The notes below the pieces were generated by a model. That model was not told the DNA's origin and searched no databases. It saw only the letters and a list, made by a program, of their open reading frames with translations. From the NCBI RefSeq assembly GCF_023715405.1, contig NZ_JAMBOC010000001.1, positions 1,736,001-1,800,000 of the forward strand: DNA of 64,000 bases. The letters run 5' to 3'. Of this stretch, positions 29,936-39,374 are shown piece by piece; positions within the stretch are counted from its first letter, which is position 1, and every line of letters starts with the position of its first letter. The position numbers were made by a program, and so were the translations under genes. The stretch comes from Solibacillus isronensis. Its GTDB lineage: Bacteria; Bacillota; Bacilli; Bacillales_A; Planococcaceae.

Positions 29936-31109
29936 CCGTATTCTCCTCGAAGAAAAGTTCTAGTAAATTATCACTATTTGGTTGTTCAATATCTTCTGGT
30001 ACTTCTTGACCATTTGTATAATAAGCTAGTCCTTTATTATATTTAATCATTAAATTAAACATAGTGCCAATAGAATTTGTTTCATCAAGCTTCGTAAAGA
30101 TAAATTTTTCAATGTGCAAGTTCGTAAATTGTTCAATAATTGCTTCTAAGTCTTTTTGCTTAGACGTTAAAGATAAAACTAAGTAGGATTCTACTTGTTC
30201 GCTAAATTGTATTAATGATTTTAAATCATCTACATATTTCGCTTCTTTATAGTTTCTTCCGGCCGTATCAATAAAAATTAAATCCAAATGATCAAACTTT
30301 TTGATCGCCTCAGCATAATCTGTTGCATTATAAACAACTTCAACAGGTGCCTGCAGCAATGCAGCATACGTTTTCAATTGTTCGATTGCGGCGATACGAT
30401 ACGTGTCTGTTGTAATAAAGCCGATTTTCTTTTTCTTTTCAAGGACAGCGCGTGCTGCCATTTTCGCAATCGTTGTCGTTTTTCCAACACCTGTTGGACC
30501 TAACACATTAATGTATTTTTTCTCATATGAAATTCCGCTGATCGGCAAGTCATACAATTCTTTTCTTAAATAGTCTTTGGCAACTTCCTGCATATCGTTC
30601 CATATGATTTGCTTGCCATGCTCGTTATAATACATAAAAAGCTCATCACTGATTTTTGTGATAAGCTCCTCTCCAAGTTCCTGCTCACGTAGAAAGTCGA
30701 TAAATGGTAAGAGTTCATCAGGATATTGAGATTGTACCGACATACGTTGCATCGATTGCATCATCGATTTTAAATCTGCAATTTCTTTGATCAGGTTATC
30801 AGGCAAGCCGGCAGAATCGCCTTGCGGAACTTTTTTATGTTGTTCCACAGACGAAGCTGCTTCGCGGATCCCTTGCTCTTTCAATTGCGGCGCAAATGTC
30901 GGAATGTCTTCTAAAGACGGCAATGAAGGTTTCTTTTCCACCTGGTCATATCCTGCCACGACTTCATAGCTTTTATTTTTTACTAATCCAAAAAACTTTT
31001 TCGTCACGACGACTTTCGAATTCAGAATAACTGCATCTTCCCCTAAATCGGCGCGAATTTGTTTCATTGCCTCAGCAATGGAAGGTGCATTGTATTTTTT
31101 CATCTTCAT
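29919..31109 (-). CDS. flhF: SRP-type GTPase FlhF
   Basis: Marks the site of flagellar assembly. 396 residues: an N-terminal B domain (KYNAPSIAEAMKQIRADLGE), a variable linker of about 80 residues, then the N and G domains. G-domain motifs are [15 protein letters not shown] (P-loop), DTYRIAAIEQLKTYA, LIFIDTAGRNYKE and FTKLDETNS. ATG at 31109 overlaps the flhA stop by four bases. Adjacent flhG encodes its activator. Confidence 0.97.
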   Translation of the reverse strand: MKMKKYNAPSIAEAMKQIRADLGEDAVILNSKVVVTKKFFGLVKNKSYEVVAGYDQVEKKPSLPSLEDIPTFAPQLKEQGIREAASSVEQHKKVPQGDSAGLPDNLIKEIADLKSMMQSMQRMSVQSQYPDELLPFIDFLREQELGEELITKISDELFMYYNEHGKQIIWNDMQEVAKDYLRKELYDLPISGISYEKKYINVLGPTGVGKTTTIAKMAARAVLEKKKKIGFITTDTYRIAAIEQLKTYAALLQAPVEVVYNATDYAEAIKKFDHLDLIFIDTAGRNYKEAKYVDDLKSLIQFSEQVESYLVLSLTSKQKDLEAIIEQFTNLHIEKFIFTKLDETNSIGTMFNLMIKYNKGLAYYTNGQEVPEDIEQPNSDNLLELFFEENTDERPS

Positions 31110-33139
31110 TCAACATTCACCACCCCTACACTTTGAATTTCAACGGCTGCATCCAATTCGTTATATGAAAGAATCGGTACTTGCGGGAAATAACGTTCTG
31201 TTAATTGTCTTATATACAGACGCACAGCTGGCGAACATAAAATAATTGGCGACTGTTCCGTATAGGAAACACGCTCCACTTCTTTTGCAATAGCTTCCAA
31301 TACGAATTGCGACTGCTGCGGATCCATTGCTAAATAATTTCCATGGTCTGTTTGCTGAATGCTGTCAGCTACGAGTTTTTCCACTTTTGCAGATACTGTG
31401 ATAACTTTCAATGCTTGTTGGCCGTTAATAAATTGAGATGTAATTTGTCTAGCCAATGCCTGTCTCACATATTCTGTTAAAATATCGGGATCACTAGTAA
31501 GCTTTGCATAATCTGCTAATGTTTCGAATATAATCGGCAAATTACGTATTGAAACATTTTCACGCAATAGTTTTGCCAATACTTTTTGTACTTCCCCTAT
31601 TGATAATGGTGTCGGAATTAGATCGTCCACTAAAATCGCATGGGTTTCGCGTAAATGATCGATCAGTTGCTTCGTCTCTTGACGGCCAAGCAGATCGTGG
31701 GCATTTGCACGGATAATTTCGGTTAAATGTGTAGAAACAACACTTGGCGGATCGACAACTGTATAGCCGAACATTTCGGCATCCTCTTTTACTGCTTCTG
31801 TGATCCATTTTGCAGGCAATCCAAATGATGGCTCGATTGTATCAATACCATCGATTGAATTATCATCCCCTGGGCTCATTGCCAAATAATGATCCAGCAA
31901 TAATTCTCCTCGTGCCATTTCATTTCCCTTTATTTTAATCCGGTACTCATTTGGCTGCAGTTGGATATTGTCACGAATACGGACAATCGGTATGACAATC
32001 CCAAGCTCCAATGCAAGCTGACGGCGGATCATAACTACGCGGTCCAGTAAATCCCCACCTTGAGCTGCATCCACTAACGGAATTAATCCGTAGCCAAATT
32101 CAAACTCAATTGGATCGACATTTAATAAATTAATAACATTTTCCGGACTTTTCATCGTATCCGAAGCAACTTCCTCTTCGAATTCCATAATTTCTTCCGG
32201 CGTTTCTTCCTTTTTACGATCCATTAAGAATGCGCCAACCGCTAATGCTACTGCAATCGGAATTGTAATCCAGTCTGGAATCGGTGTGAATAACCCGAGC
32301 AGGAGAATTGTACCGGCAGCTACATATAGAAGCTTGGATTGTGCAAATAACTGGGCTGTAATATCTGAACCAAGATTTCCTTTTGAAGCGGCACGTGTTA
32401 CAACAATACCTGTTGCAGTCGAAATTAATAATGCCGGGATTTGCGATACAAGTCCGTCACCGACTGTCAGCATCGAATATTTCGATGCGGCTTCACTAAA
32501 GCTCAGCTCCATCTGAAGCATACCGATAATCATACCGAAGAGTAAGTTAATACCAACCATAATGATTGAGGCGATCGCATCCCCTTTAACGAATTTCGTC
32601 GCACCATCCATCGCTCCGTAGAAGTCTGCTTCTCCGGATACTTTTTCACGGCGTTCGCGTGCTTCCTTTTCCGAAATCATTCCGGCGTTTAAATCTGCAT
32701 CAATACTCATTTGTTTACCAGGCATCGCATCCAAAGTAAAACGCGCAGCAACTTCCGCAACACGTTCCGAACCTTTAGTAATAACGATAAACTGGATAAT
32801 AACTAATAATAAGAAAATAACTAAACCTACTAAAATATTACCGCCTGTTACGAAATTACCAAATGTCTCTACTACTTTACCTGCGTCACCTTCCGCTAAA
32901 ATAGCACGTGTCGTAGATACAGACAATGCCAGACGGAACAGCGTTAATAATAGAATGACAGTCGGGAAAATCGAGAAATCGAGCGCTTCCTTCATATTCA
33001 TTGAAGTTAATAATACGAGTAGTGCCAATGTAATATTGATAATAATTAAAAAACTGAGTAGCCAATGTGGAAGAGGGATAATGAGCATCGCTACAACCAT
33101 AATCACTGCAGCTAAAACCCCTAAGTCGCGTATTTGCAT
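31106..33139 (-). CDS. flhA: Flagellar type III export gate protein FlhA
   Basis: Forms the nonameric export ring and proton-linked gate. 677 residues. The N-terminal half has eight membrane helices, beginning VLAAVIMVVAMLIIPLPHWL, with the cytoplasmic FHIPEP loop KQMSIDADLNAGMISEKEAR between helices 4 and 5. The C-terminal half is the soluble substrate-docking domain, ending with PVRLYIRQL-like and QVPILSYNEL segments. ATG at 33139. Between flhB and flhF as in B. subtilis. Confidence 0.98.
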   Translation of the reverse strand: MQIRDLGVLAAVIMVVAMLIIPLPHWLLSFLIIINITLALLVLLTSMNMKEALDFSIFPTVILLLTLFRLALSVSTTRAILAEGDAGKVVETFGNFVTGGNILVGLVIFLLLVIIQFIVITKGSERVAEVAARFTLDAMPGKQMSIDADLNAGMISEKEARERREKVSGEADFYGAMDGATKFVKGDAIASIIMVGINLLFGMIIGMLQMELSFSEAASKYSMLTVGDGLVSQIPALLISTATGIVVTRAASKGNLGSDITAQLFAQSKLLYVAAGTILLLGLFTPIPDWITIPIAVALAVGAFLMDRKKEETPEEIMEFEEEVASDTMKSPENVINLLNVDPIEFEFGYGLIPLVDAAQGGDLLDRVVMIRRQLALELGIVIPIVRIRDNIQLQPNEYRIKIKGNEMARGELLLDHYLAMSPGDDNSIDGIDTIEPSFGLPAKWITEAVKEDAEMFGYTVVDPPSVVSTHLTEIIRANAHDLLGRQETKQLIDHLRETHAILVDDLIPTPLSIGEVQKVLAKLLRENVSIRNLPIIFETLADYAKLTSDPDILTEYVRQALARQITSQFINGQQALKVITVSAKVEKLVADSIQQTDHGNYLAMDPQQSQFVLEAIAKEVERVSYTEQSPIILCSPAVRLYIRQLTERYFPQVPILSYNELDAAVEIQSVGVVNVE

Positions 33140-33162
33140 TGTTGTCCCTCCTGAAATCTATG

Positions 33163-34257
33163 TCAAATTTTGCGTTTGATCCGGTATACATATGCAAGAA
33201 CTTCGGCAACAGCTTTGAAAAACTCTTCCGGTACAGCCTGGCCGATTTCAACCTGGTCATACATCGCACGGGCAAGCGGACGATTTTCTACCATAATGAC
33301 ATCATGTTCTTTTGCAATAAGTTTAATTTTCTGTGCGACAAAATCGGTCCCTTTTGCTACAACTTTTGGCGCATCCATCATATCTTCATCGTATTTTAAT
33401 GCAATGGCAAAATGGGTCGGGTTTGTAATGACAACATCTGCAGCAGGTACATCCTGCATCATTCTGCGCATTGCCATTTCCCGTTGACGCTGTTTAATTT
33501 TCGACTTGATCAGCGGGTCGCCTTCTGCATTTTTATGCTCATCTTTAACATCCTGTTTCGACATCTTCAATTGCTTTTCATACTCATGCCGTTCATAAAT
33601 GTAGTCAAACAATGCAATGAATACGAGCATAATCGAAGCGGCAATTCCCATGATTGCCGACAAGTATGCTACTGTGGCCAAAATTTGTGCCGGACTATGT
33701 AAAGCAAGCGATAATACATCTTCCAAATATATAATAATGACAACGGTAGTTACGGTCCCGATTAACGTTACTTTCAATAATGATTTAATTAAATTGACAA
33801 TCGCTCGTACAGAAATAATCTTTTTGATCCCTTTAATCGGATCCATTTTTTTCAAATCTATTTTTAGTGTCTCTGTTGTAAAAAGTAAGCCAAACTGAAA
33901 AAAGTTAGCTCCAATACCTGCAATAATGGCAATGACCATAATCGGCAGAACGATAATTGCCATTTCTTTAATGGATTCAACATACATATCCATTACGGTT
34001 TCAGCGTTCAGCGTTTCTATTAACATATTGCGGTTAAGTGCTTGTAGTAAAAAATCTCTCATTCCTTCGTACATGAATGGTGCAAAGAAAAGTAAAAAGA
34101 AAAATGACAATAGCAGTAATACGGCGGCTGTGACATCCTGACTTTTTAATACTTGTCCTTTTTTACGTGAATCCTGCCGCTTTTTCGGTGTTGCTTTTTC
34201 CGTTTTTTCACCTGCAAAAAACTGAAGGTCAACGTTGATCAATAGCTTTTTATCCAT
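33163..34257 (-). CDS. flhB: Flagellar export gate protein and specificity switch FlhB
   Basis: Controls the change from hook to filament export. 364 residues: N-terminal VDLQFFAGEKTEKATPKKR, four membrane helices to about residue 215, then a cytoplasmic domain with the self-cleaving NPTH (VVITNPTHFAIALKYD). The ATG at 34257 was chosen over the upstream GTG codons at 34269 and 34266 because AGGTGG lies eight bases before it and the family start fits. The first bases overlap fliR's stop region. Compare ylqH at 61978, a paralogue of its C-terminal part. Confidence 0.97.
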   Translation of the reverse strand: MDKKLLINVDLQFFAGEKTEKATPKKRQDSRKKGQVLKSQDVTAAVLLLLSFFFLLFFAPFMYEGMRDFLLQALNRNMLIETLNAETVMDMYVESIKEMAIIVLPIMVIAIIAGIGANFFQFGLLFTTETLKIDLKKMDPIKGIKKIISVRAIVNLIKSLLKVTLIGTVTTVVIIIYLEDVLSLALHSPAQILATVAYLSAIMGIAASIMLVFIALFDYIYERHEYEKQLKMSKQDVKDEHKNAEGDPLIKSKIKQRQREMAMRRMMQDVPAADVVITNPTHFAIALKYDEDMMDAPKVVAKGTDFVAQKIKLIAKEHDVIMVENRPLARAMYDQVEIGQAVPEEFFKAVAEVLAYVYRIKRKI

Positions 34258-34258
34258 G

Positions 34259-35035
34259 TTAGCCACCACCTAAAATAACCATTAAGTCACGTAAAGAAAT
34301 AATCATAAATTCAATTAGCTCCTTCATAACTCCTACTAATACACCCATTGTCACCATCAATACTAGAAACCCTACTGCAATTTTAATCGGGAATCCGATT
34401 ACAAATATATTCATTTGCGGTACCGTTTTCCCTGTAATACCTAACGCTAACGTTACTAAAAATAATGTTGCAACTATTGGAGCTGACATTTGAAATGCTA
34501 TGGCAAAAACAGAAACAAATATTTTTATAATAAACAGTGGGGTCCCTTCTTCACCGAAATTCGGGAAAAACTGATCCATCGGCATAAACTGATAACTATA
34601 AAAAATCCCATCTAAAATTAGATGATGACCATTTATTGAAAGCAATACTAAAAGCATTAAAAAGTTTAAAAACTGCCCCATTAGCGGAGACTGGGCACCT
34701 GTTTGCGGATCGATAATATTCGCCATCGCAAACCCCATCTGGAAATCGATAAATCCGCCCGCTATTTGAACAGCGGAAACGATAATCATCGCAGCCAATC
34801 CTAGCATCAGCCCGATAATTGCCTCTTTTAAAACGAGCAGCAAATAGAAAGCATTAATTTCAAACGGTTCAATATTAAACGTATAATACATCATCCACGC
34901 CAAAGCGACAGCCAATACAATGCGCACTTGCGGGGGGATTGTACGATATGAAAATAAAGGGATGGAGACGAAAAATGCAGAAACACGTACTAAAATTAAT
35001 AGCAATATTGACAAATTCGGTAGTAATTCCGTCAT
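34259..35035 (-). CDS. fliR: Flagellar export gate protein FliR
   Basis: Membrane core of the export gate with FliP and FliQ. 258 residues, about six hydrophobic segments, starting LLPNLSILLLILVRVSAFFV and containing PLFSYRTIPPQVRIVLA and the later FAMANIIDPQTGAQSPLM. ATG at 35035, five bases after GGGTGAG; an in-frame TTG at 35047 overlaps fliQ and is less likely. Followed immediately by flhB. Confidence 0.96.
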   Translation of the reverse strand: MTELLPNLSILLLILVRVSAFFVSIPLFSYRTIPPQVRIVLAVALAWMMYYTFNIEPFEINAFYLLLVLKEAIIGLMLGLAAMIIVSAVQIAGGFIDFQMGFAMANIIDPQTGAQSPLMGQFLNFLMLLVLLSINGHHLILDGIFYSYQFMPMDQFFPNFGEEGTPLFIIKIFVSVFAIAFQMSAPIVATLFLVTLALGITGKTVPQMNIFVIGFPIKIAVGFLVLMVTMGVLVGVMKELIEFMIISLRDLMVILGGG

Positions 35036-35039
35036 TTTC

Positions 35040-35309
35040 TCACCCAATATACCGAACTAGGTTATTTAAAATGTCGTGAAAGTAGTCCGTCATCTTGCTG
35101 ATCATAAACGGACCAAAAAAAATAATCGCCACTAATACCGCTACGATTTTAGGTACGAACGCCAATGTTTGTTCTTGAATGGAAGTTGTCGCCTGAAATA
35201 TACTGACTATTAAACCGCTGACAAGTGCGATTAATAGTAAAGGTCCCGAAACTATCAATATCGTGAATACTGCATTCTCTGCAATTGCAATGACCATTTC
35301 CTGTGTCAC
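35040..35309 (-). CDS. fliQ: Flagellar export gate protein FliQ
   Basis: 89 residues with two membrane helices (FTILIVSGPLLLIALVSGL and VPKIVAVLVAIIFFGPF) and the conserved loop SIFQATTSIQEQTLAFVPK. The GTG at 35309 is kept as start because it gives exactly the B. subtilis length and N-terminus (TQEMVIAIAENAV); the ATG at 35297 has no usable SD. It binds FliP and FliR in the export gate. Confidence 0.96.
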   Translation of the reverse strand: MTQEMVIAIAENAVFTILIVSGPLLLIALVSGLIVSIFQATTSIQEQTLAFVPKIVAVLVAIIFFGPFMISKMTDYFHDILNNLVRYIG

Positions 35310-35322
35310 TTTATATCATCCC

Positions 35323-35988
35323 CTAAAAACTTTGAAGTAAAGATTTCATCACTAAATACCAACCATCGACGAGTACAAATAATAAGATTTTAAATGGCAG
35401 TGAAATCATTACTGGAGGCAGCATCATCATCCCCATTGACATCAGTGTACTTGCGACTACCATATCAATAACTAAAAACGGAATGAAGATCATAAAGCCC
35501 ATTTGAAAAGCTGTCTTAATTTCACTTAACGCAAATGCGGGTACGAGCAGCGTCATCGGAATTTCCTCTATGGAATCCGGATACTCTGCCTGATTATATT
35601 CGATAAAAAGTTCTAAATCTTTTTGCCTTGTATGCTGAGACATAAATTGTTTGAACGGAATCGTCGCCCGTTCATATGCCTCTTCCAAATTAATTTCTTC
35701 ATCAAAGAGCGGCTGTAATGCCTGTTCGTTTACTTGCTGGAATGTCGGAGCCATAATAAAGAATGTTAAAAACAATGCCAACCCGATAATTACCTGGTTA
35801 GGAGGCATTTGGTTCGTGGCAAGGGCTGTCCTAGTAAACGACAGAACAATGACGATACGCGCAAATGAAGTCATTAATATTAATAGACTCGGCGCTAACG
35901 ATAGTACAGTTAACAGGAATAACAGCGTAACGGACGTGGATACATTCCCCGGATCACTTTCAGAAAACACGGAAAGAATTTCGTTCAT
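35323..35988 (-). CDS. fliP: Flagellar export gate protein FliP
   Basis: 221 residues, four membrane helices. The first long helix (LLFLLTVLSLAPSLLILMTS) is followed by the family motif FARIVIVLSFTRTALATNQ, then PPNQVIIGLALFLTFFIMAP and a soluble loop. The C-terminal pair of helices includes AFQMGFMIFIPFLVIDMVVA and SMGMMMLPPVMISLPFKI. ATG at 35988, four bases into the end of fliO. Confidence 0.97.
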   Translation of the reverse strand: MNEILSVFSESDPGNVSTSVTLLFLLTVLSLAPSLLILMTSFARIVIVLSFTRTALATNQMPPNQVIIGLALFLTFFIMAPTFQQVNEQALQPLFDEEINLEEAYERATIPFKQFMSQHTRQKDLELFIEYNQAEYPDSIEEIPMTLLVPAFALSEIKTAFQMGFMIFIPFLVIDMVVASTLMSMGMMMLPPVMISLPFKILLFVLVDGWYLVMKSLLQSF

Positions 35989-36668
35989 CGATCATCACGC
36001 TCCTGTTCTTTCCACCGCTCAAGCTCGTCACTTCGTTGCTGCTTGATTTTCCCGATTTTTTCATTGAACAAATCATTGAATTTAGGGCTTTTCGAAATAT
36101 CCTGAGGGCGCTTTTTTTGTGAAAATTTATTAATTAATTGAGCTATATATGGTGAAGTATTCACCATGCTCTGCTTAGTTTCAATTTGATTTAGTAAATG
36201 GTCGATTTCTTCTTCGGATTCAATTTCCTTCAGAAGCTGAATGTTATCGCCGACACCAACTACATAAACTCGTTTACCAATTAGTAATAATTGTACAGAC
36301 TTTTGCTGTCCTACAGACAAGCCACCGATATTTTTAATAACGGCATTTTGTTGATAGTTGAAGTTACGCTTGTTTAAATACTTTAAAATGAACAATAATA
36401 GCCCTATGACGAAGACAAGTGCTATTAAAACTTTAAGATAATCCCAAAATCCAATACTAACGGATGCCGAGTCAGTTTGTTCTGCGTCGGCATCCGGAGT
36501 ACTCTCATCTGAAATTTTTTCTTCTGAACATACTTCAGGGTTTTCATTACAGTTTTCGTATACGTTACTTACCATCGCAAAAGTTCCATTTGAGATTGGT
36601 GTAAATAATGCCGTCATCAATACAATTCCAACAGCGATCCAAAATCGAAATGATTTTTTTGCTTTCAT
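35985..36668 (-). CDS. fliO: Flagellar export chaperone FliO (FliZ)
   Basis: Supports assembly of the FliP-FliQ-FliR complex. 227 residues: a cleavable signal-like N-terminus (residues 1-30), an acidic extracytoplasmic stretch with two Cys (CNENPEVCSEE), a membrane helix at about 75-95 (YLKVLIALVFVIGLLLFIL), and a cytoplasmic tail with the FliO-type NIGGLSVGQQKSVQLLLIG block. Position between cheY and fliP supports the call. The two cysteines could form a disulphide outside the membrane. Confidence 0.9.
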   Translation of the reverse strand: MKAKKSFRFWIAVGIVLMTALFTPISNGTFAMVSNVYENCNENPEVCSEEKISDESTPDADAEQTDSASVSIGFWDYLKVLIALVFVIGLLLFILKYLNKRNFNYQQNAVIKNIGGLSVGQQKSVQLLLIGKRVYVVGVGDNIQLLKEIESEEEIDHLLNQIETKQSMVNTSPYIAQLINKFSQKKRPQDISKSPKFNDLFNEKIGKIKQQRSDELERWKEQERDDR

Positions 36669-36672
36669 CAGA

Positions 36673-37035
36673 TCAACCTAAAGCTTTTTGAATCGCTTCG
36701 ATTACGCGATCAGCTTGGAAAGGCTTTACGATAAAGTCTTTTGCACCTGCTTGAATCGCATCGATAACCATAGCTTGTTGGCCCATTGCTGAACACATAA
36801 TAACTACCGCGCTCGGATCCGTGCCTTTAATTTCTTTTAATGCTGCAATACCATCCATTTCAGGCATTGTAATATCCATTGTTACTAAATCCGGACGTAA
36901 TTCATTGTACTTTTCAACCGCTTGAATTCCGTCAGCTGCTTCTCCTACTACTTCAAAACCATTCTTCGTTAAAATATCCTTGATCATCATGCGCATGAAT
37001 GCTGCATCGTCAACAATTAAAATCCTTTTAGACAT
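36673..37035 (-). CDS. cheY: Chemotaxis response regulator CheY
   Basis: 120-residue single receiver domain that binds FliM when phosphorylated. Acidic pair DD at 9-10, phosphorylated Asp54 (LVTMDITMPEMDG), the conserved hydroxyl residue in VIMCSAMG, and Lys in DFIVKPFQ. ATG at 37035, with a GGAGGAAT SD. It lies next to fliY, whose product removes the phosphate, so both ends of the switch signal are encoded together. Confidence 0.98.
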   Translation of the reverse strand: MSKRILIVDDAAFMRMMIKDILTKNGFEVVGEAADGIQAVEKYNELRPDLVTMDITMPEMDGIAALKEIKGTDPSAVVIMCSAMGQQAMVIDAIQAGAKDFIVKPFQADRVIEAIQKALG

Positions 37036-37057
37036 AATCTAATTCCTCCAATTAAAA

Positions 37058-38341
37058 CTATCTAATATTGTTCAAGCGATCTGCCTGACTTAAAATATCT
37101 GTGATGCGAACACCGAAGTTCTCATCAATTACTACAACTTCACCTTTTGCAATTAACCGACTGTTTACTAAAATATCTACAGGTTCACCTGCAAGCTTAT
37201 CTAATTCAATAATCGATCCGCTTGATAGTTCAAGTATTTCTTTTACTGAACGTTTAGTACGTCCCAGCTCAACTGTTACTTGCAATGGAATATCAAGCAG
37301 CATATTTAAATTGCGCGCTTCTGCCTGTGTAATATTTGGCGATTCGAAGCTTGCAAATTGAGCTTGCTGTACATTTGCCGGTGGTGCTGTATAAGCAGGC
37401 TGCTGATAAACTGGCTGTTCATATACAGGTTGCTGTTGCTGATACGCTTGCTGCTGCATCGGTTGCTCATGCATTGGCTGCTGATAGACCGGCTGTTGTA
37501 CTGGCTGCTCATAAACTGGCTGCTGAACCGGTTGTTCAAACACAGGTTGCTGTGCAGTCGGTTGTTGTGCCTGCTGCGTTGGTTGCTGTTGTGTCGGCTG
37601 AACTGGTGTAGGCTCCACTGTTGTTGTTGCAGTAAGAGGTTCATCAGTTTCTCCCATTAATGACTTTACTATCTTTTTACTAAACTTTAAAGGTAGTAAT
37701 TGCATTAAATTCGAATCGATCAATTCACCGATACGCAATCGGAATGAAATTTTCACTAATAATTCATCTGTTGGGATCGTTTCCGTACCCTCATCTTGTG
37801 AAATATTCAGTAAATCAATTGTCGGTGGTGAAATATCAACCTTTTGGTTAAATACTGTTGACATGGATGTGGCAGCTGAGCCCATCATTTGATTCATCGC
37901 TTCTTGAACAGCACTTAACTGAATTTCACTTAATTCTGGTCTTGGATTAACTCCATCGCCACCCAGCATTAGATCTGCAATAATTGCAGCATCCGATTGT
38001 TTAATTACGAGAAGATTCATTCCTGAAAGACCAGTTGTATACTCTACTTGTACAGCAACATACGGATGCGGGAATTCCTGTTCTAAACGGTTACGATTAA
38101 TCATTGAAATACTAGGTGTTGTAATATCTACTTTTTGACCTAGTAATGAAGATAATGCAGTAGCAGAACTGCCGAATGAGATATTACCTACCTCACCTAA
38201 TGCATCAATTTCTATCGGAGTTAAGTGATCCTCAACTTTAATTTCTTCTTCCGGATCTGCTGTATTTGCAGAAAAATCCTCCAGCGTTTCGCCCCTTAAT
38301 AGAGCCTCAATTTCTTCTTGGGAGAGCATTTCATCACTCAT
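37058..38341 (-). CDS. fliY: Flagellar switch protein and CheY-P phosphatase FliY
   Basis: 427 residues. N-terminal CheY-P-binding peptide (MLSQEEIEALLRGE), then a CheC-type phosphatase domain with active-site segments IDALGEVGNISFGSSA near 45-60 and SAVQEAMNQMMGSAATS near 143-159, then a Pro/Gln-rich linker of about 90 residues (238-327) and a C-terminal FliN/SpoA domain (LNMLLDIPLQVTVELGRTKR). Overlaps fliM by eight bases. Sits at the C-ring base and dephosphorylates CheY-P there. Confidence 0.97.
   Translation of the reverse strand: MSDEMLSQEEIEALLRGETLEDFSANTADPEEEIKVEDHLTPIEIDALGEVGNISFGSSATALSSLLGQKVDITTPSISMINRNRLEQEFPHPYVAVQVEYTTGLSGMNLLVIKQSDAAIIADLMLGGDGVNPRPELSEIQLSAVQEAMNQMMGSAATSMSTVFNQKVDISPPTIDLLNISQDEGTETIPTDELLVKISFRLRIGELIDSNLMQLLPLKFSKKIVKSLMGETDEPLTATTTVEPTPVQPTQQQPTQQAQQPTAQQPVFEQPVQQPVYEQPVQQPVYQQPMHEQPMQQQAYQQQQPVYEQPVYQQPAYTAPPANVQQAQFASFESPNITQAEARNLNMLLDIPLQVTVELGRTKRSVKEILELSSGSIIELDKLAGEPVDILVNSRLIAKGEVVVIDENFGVRITDILSQADRLNNIR
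37361..37630 (-). repeat. Pro/Gln-rich repetitive linker of FliY
   Basis: About 90 codons encode imperfect copies of EQPVQQPVY, PVYEQPVYQQP and similar. At DNA level these are imperfect tandem repeats of GGCTGCTGATA-like units on the plus strand. The linker joins the phosphatase and FliN-like domains and is a likely site of length variation between strains. Confidence 0.8.
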
Positions 38342-39329
38342 CTTCGTCTCCTCCTTCCAAAGGGTCGATAATTTGAACAGCCATTTTATTATTCAATTTC
38401 CCTGGCTGTACGGTAAATTTCGGTAAACTGCCGACTTTCAGTGTTAACGGATTTTCAATTTTTTGATTTAACGGAATGACATCACCGACAGCCATTGTCA
38501 GGAAATCTTCAATTGTGATGTCTGCCGTTCCTAACTCTGCAATAACCGGTAATTTTGCTTGTTTCACACGTGTTTCAAGCATTTTTGTTTGCTCCGGTGA
38601 AATTTCTTTCGTATTTGTCTGCATCCAATAGCGAACAGATAAATTCGGAACGATCGGCTCTAGTACAACATGCGGAATACAAATATTGATCATCCCTGTC
38701 GTTTCCCCGATAATTGTATTAAACGAAATGACAACAACCGTTTCATTTGGCGAAATCATTTGTAAAAACTGCGGGTTTACTTCCAATTCCACAAGCATCG
38801 GATCGATTTCAGCAACGTTCTCCCATGCTTCACGTAAATTATCAAAAGAACGTTCAAATAAATTTGTCATGATTTTCGTTTCGATTTCAGTTAAATTGTC
38901 GACATTGCTATGACTTCCCCCTGCTCCGCCCATCAATCGATCGAGCATCGAATAGGCAATGTTCGGGTTGATTTCCATTAAAATATTGCCATCTAAAGGC
39001 GGGACCTCAAATACATTGATTAATGTCATGTTTGGGATAGAACGAACAAATTCTTCAAACGGAATTTGGTCCACGGATGCAACTGTTATTTGAACATAGC
39101 TTCTTAACTGTGCAGAAAAGAATGTTGTTAACAGTCGCGCAAAGTTTTCATGTATACGGGTCAAACTTCGGATTTGGTCTTTTGAGAAGCGCAGAGCCCG
39201 CTTAAAGTCATATACTTTAACTTTTCGTGTTTCATCTTCTTTTTTTATGTCTTCTGCAGACATCTCTCCGGTAGATATCGCCGATAAAAGCGCATCAATT
39301 TCGGATTGCGACATTATATCTCCTGCCAT
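38334..39329 (-). CDS. fliM: Flagellar motor switch protein FliM
   Basis: Middle layer of the C-ring; binds CheY-P. 331 residues: the N-terminal CheY-binding peptide MSQSEIDALLSAISTGE, a CheC-like middle domain (FKRALRFSKDQIRSLTRIHE, YSMLDRLMGGAGG) and a C-terminal SpoA domain (LGTADITIEDFLTMAVGDV). The ATG at 39329 with AGGTGGG SD matches the B. subtilis N-terminus; an ATG five codons later also has a good SD. It overlaps fliY. Confidence 0.97.
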   Translation of the reverse strand: MAGDIMSQSEIDALLSAISTGEMSAEDIKKEDETRKVKVYDFKRALRFSKDQIRSLTRIHENFARLLTTFFSAQLRSYVQITVASVDQIPFEEFVRSIPNMTLINVFEVPPLDGNILMEINPNIAYSMLDRLMGGAGGSHSNVDNLTEIETKIMTNLFERSFDNLREAWENVAEIDPMLVELEVNPQFLQMISPNETVVVISFNTIIGETTGMINICIPHVVLEPIVPNLSVRYWMQTNTKEISPEQTKMLETRVKQAKLPVIAELGTADITIEDFLTMAVGDVIPLNQKIENPLTLKVGSLPKFTVQPGKLNNKMAVQIIDPLEGGDEDE

Positions 39330-39374
39330 TTGCCCACCTCCATTTCAAAAATTAAAATTGTGTAGTACTGATGA

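Noticed and set aside
37306..37660. Several long frames on both strands opposite the FliY linker
   Set aside because: They arise from the repetitive CAG-rich DNA of the linker and show only repeats of Leu, Val, Ala, Ser or Gln.
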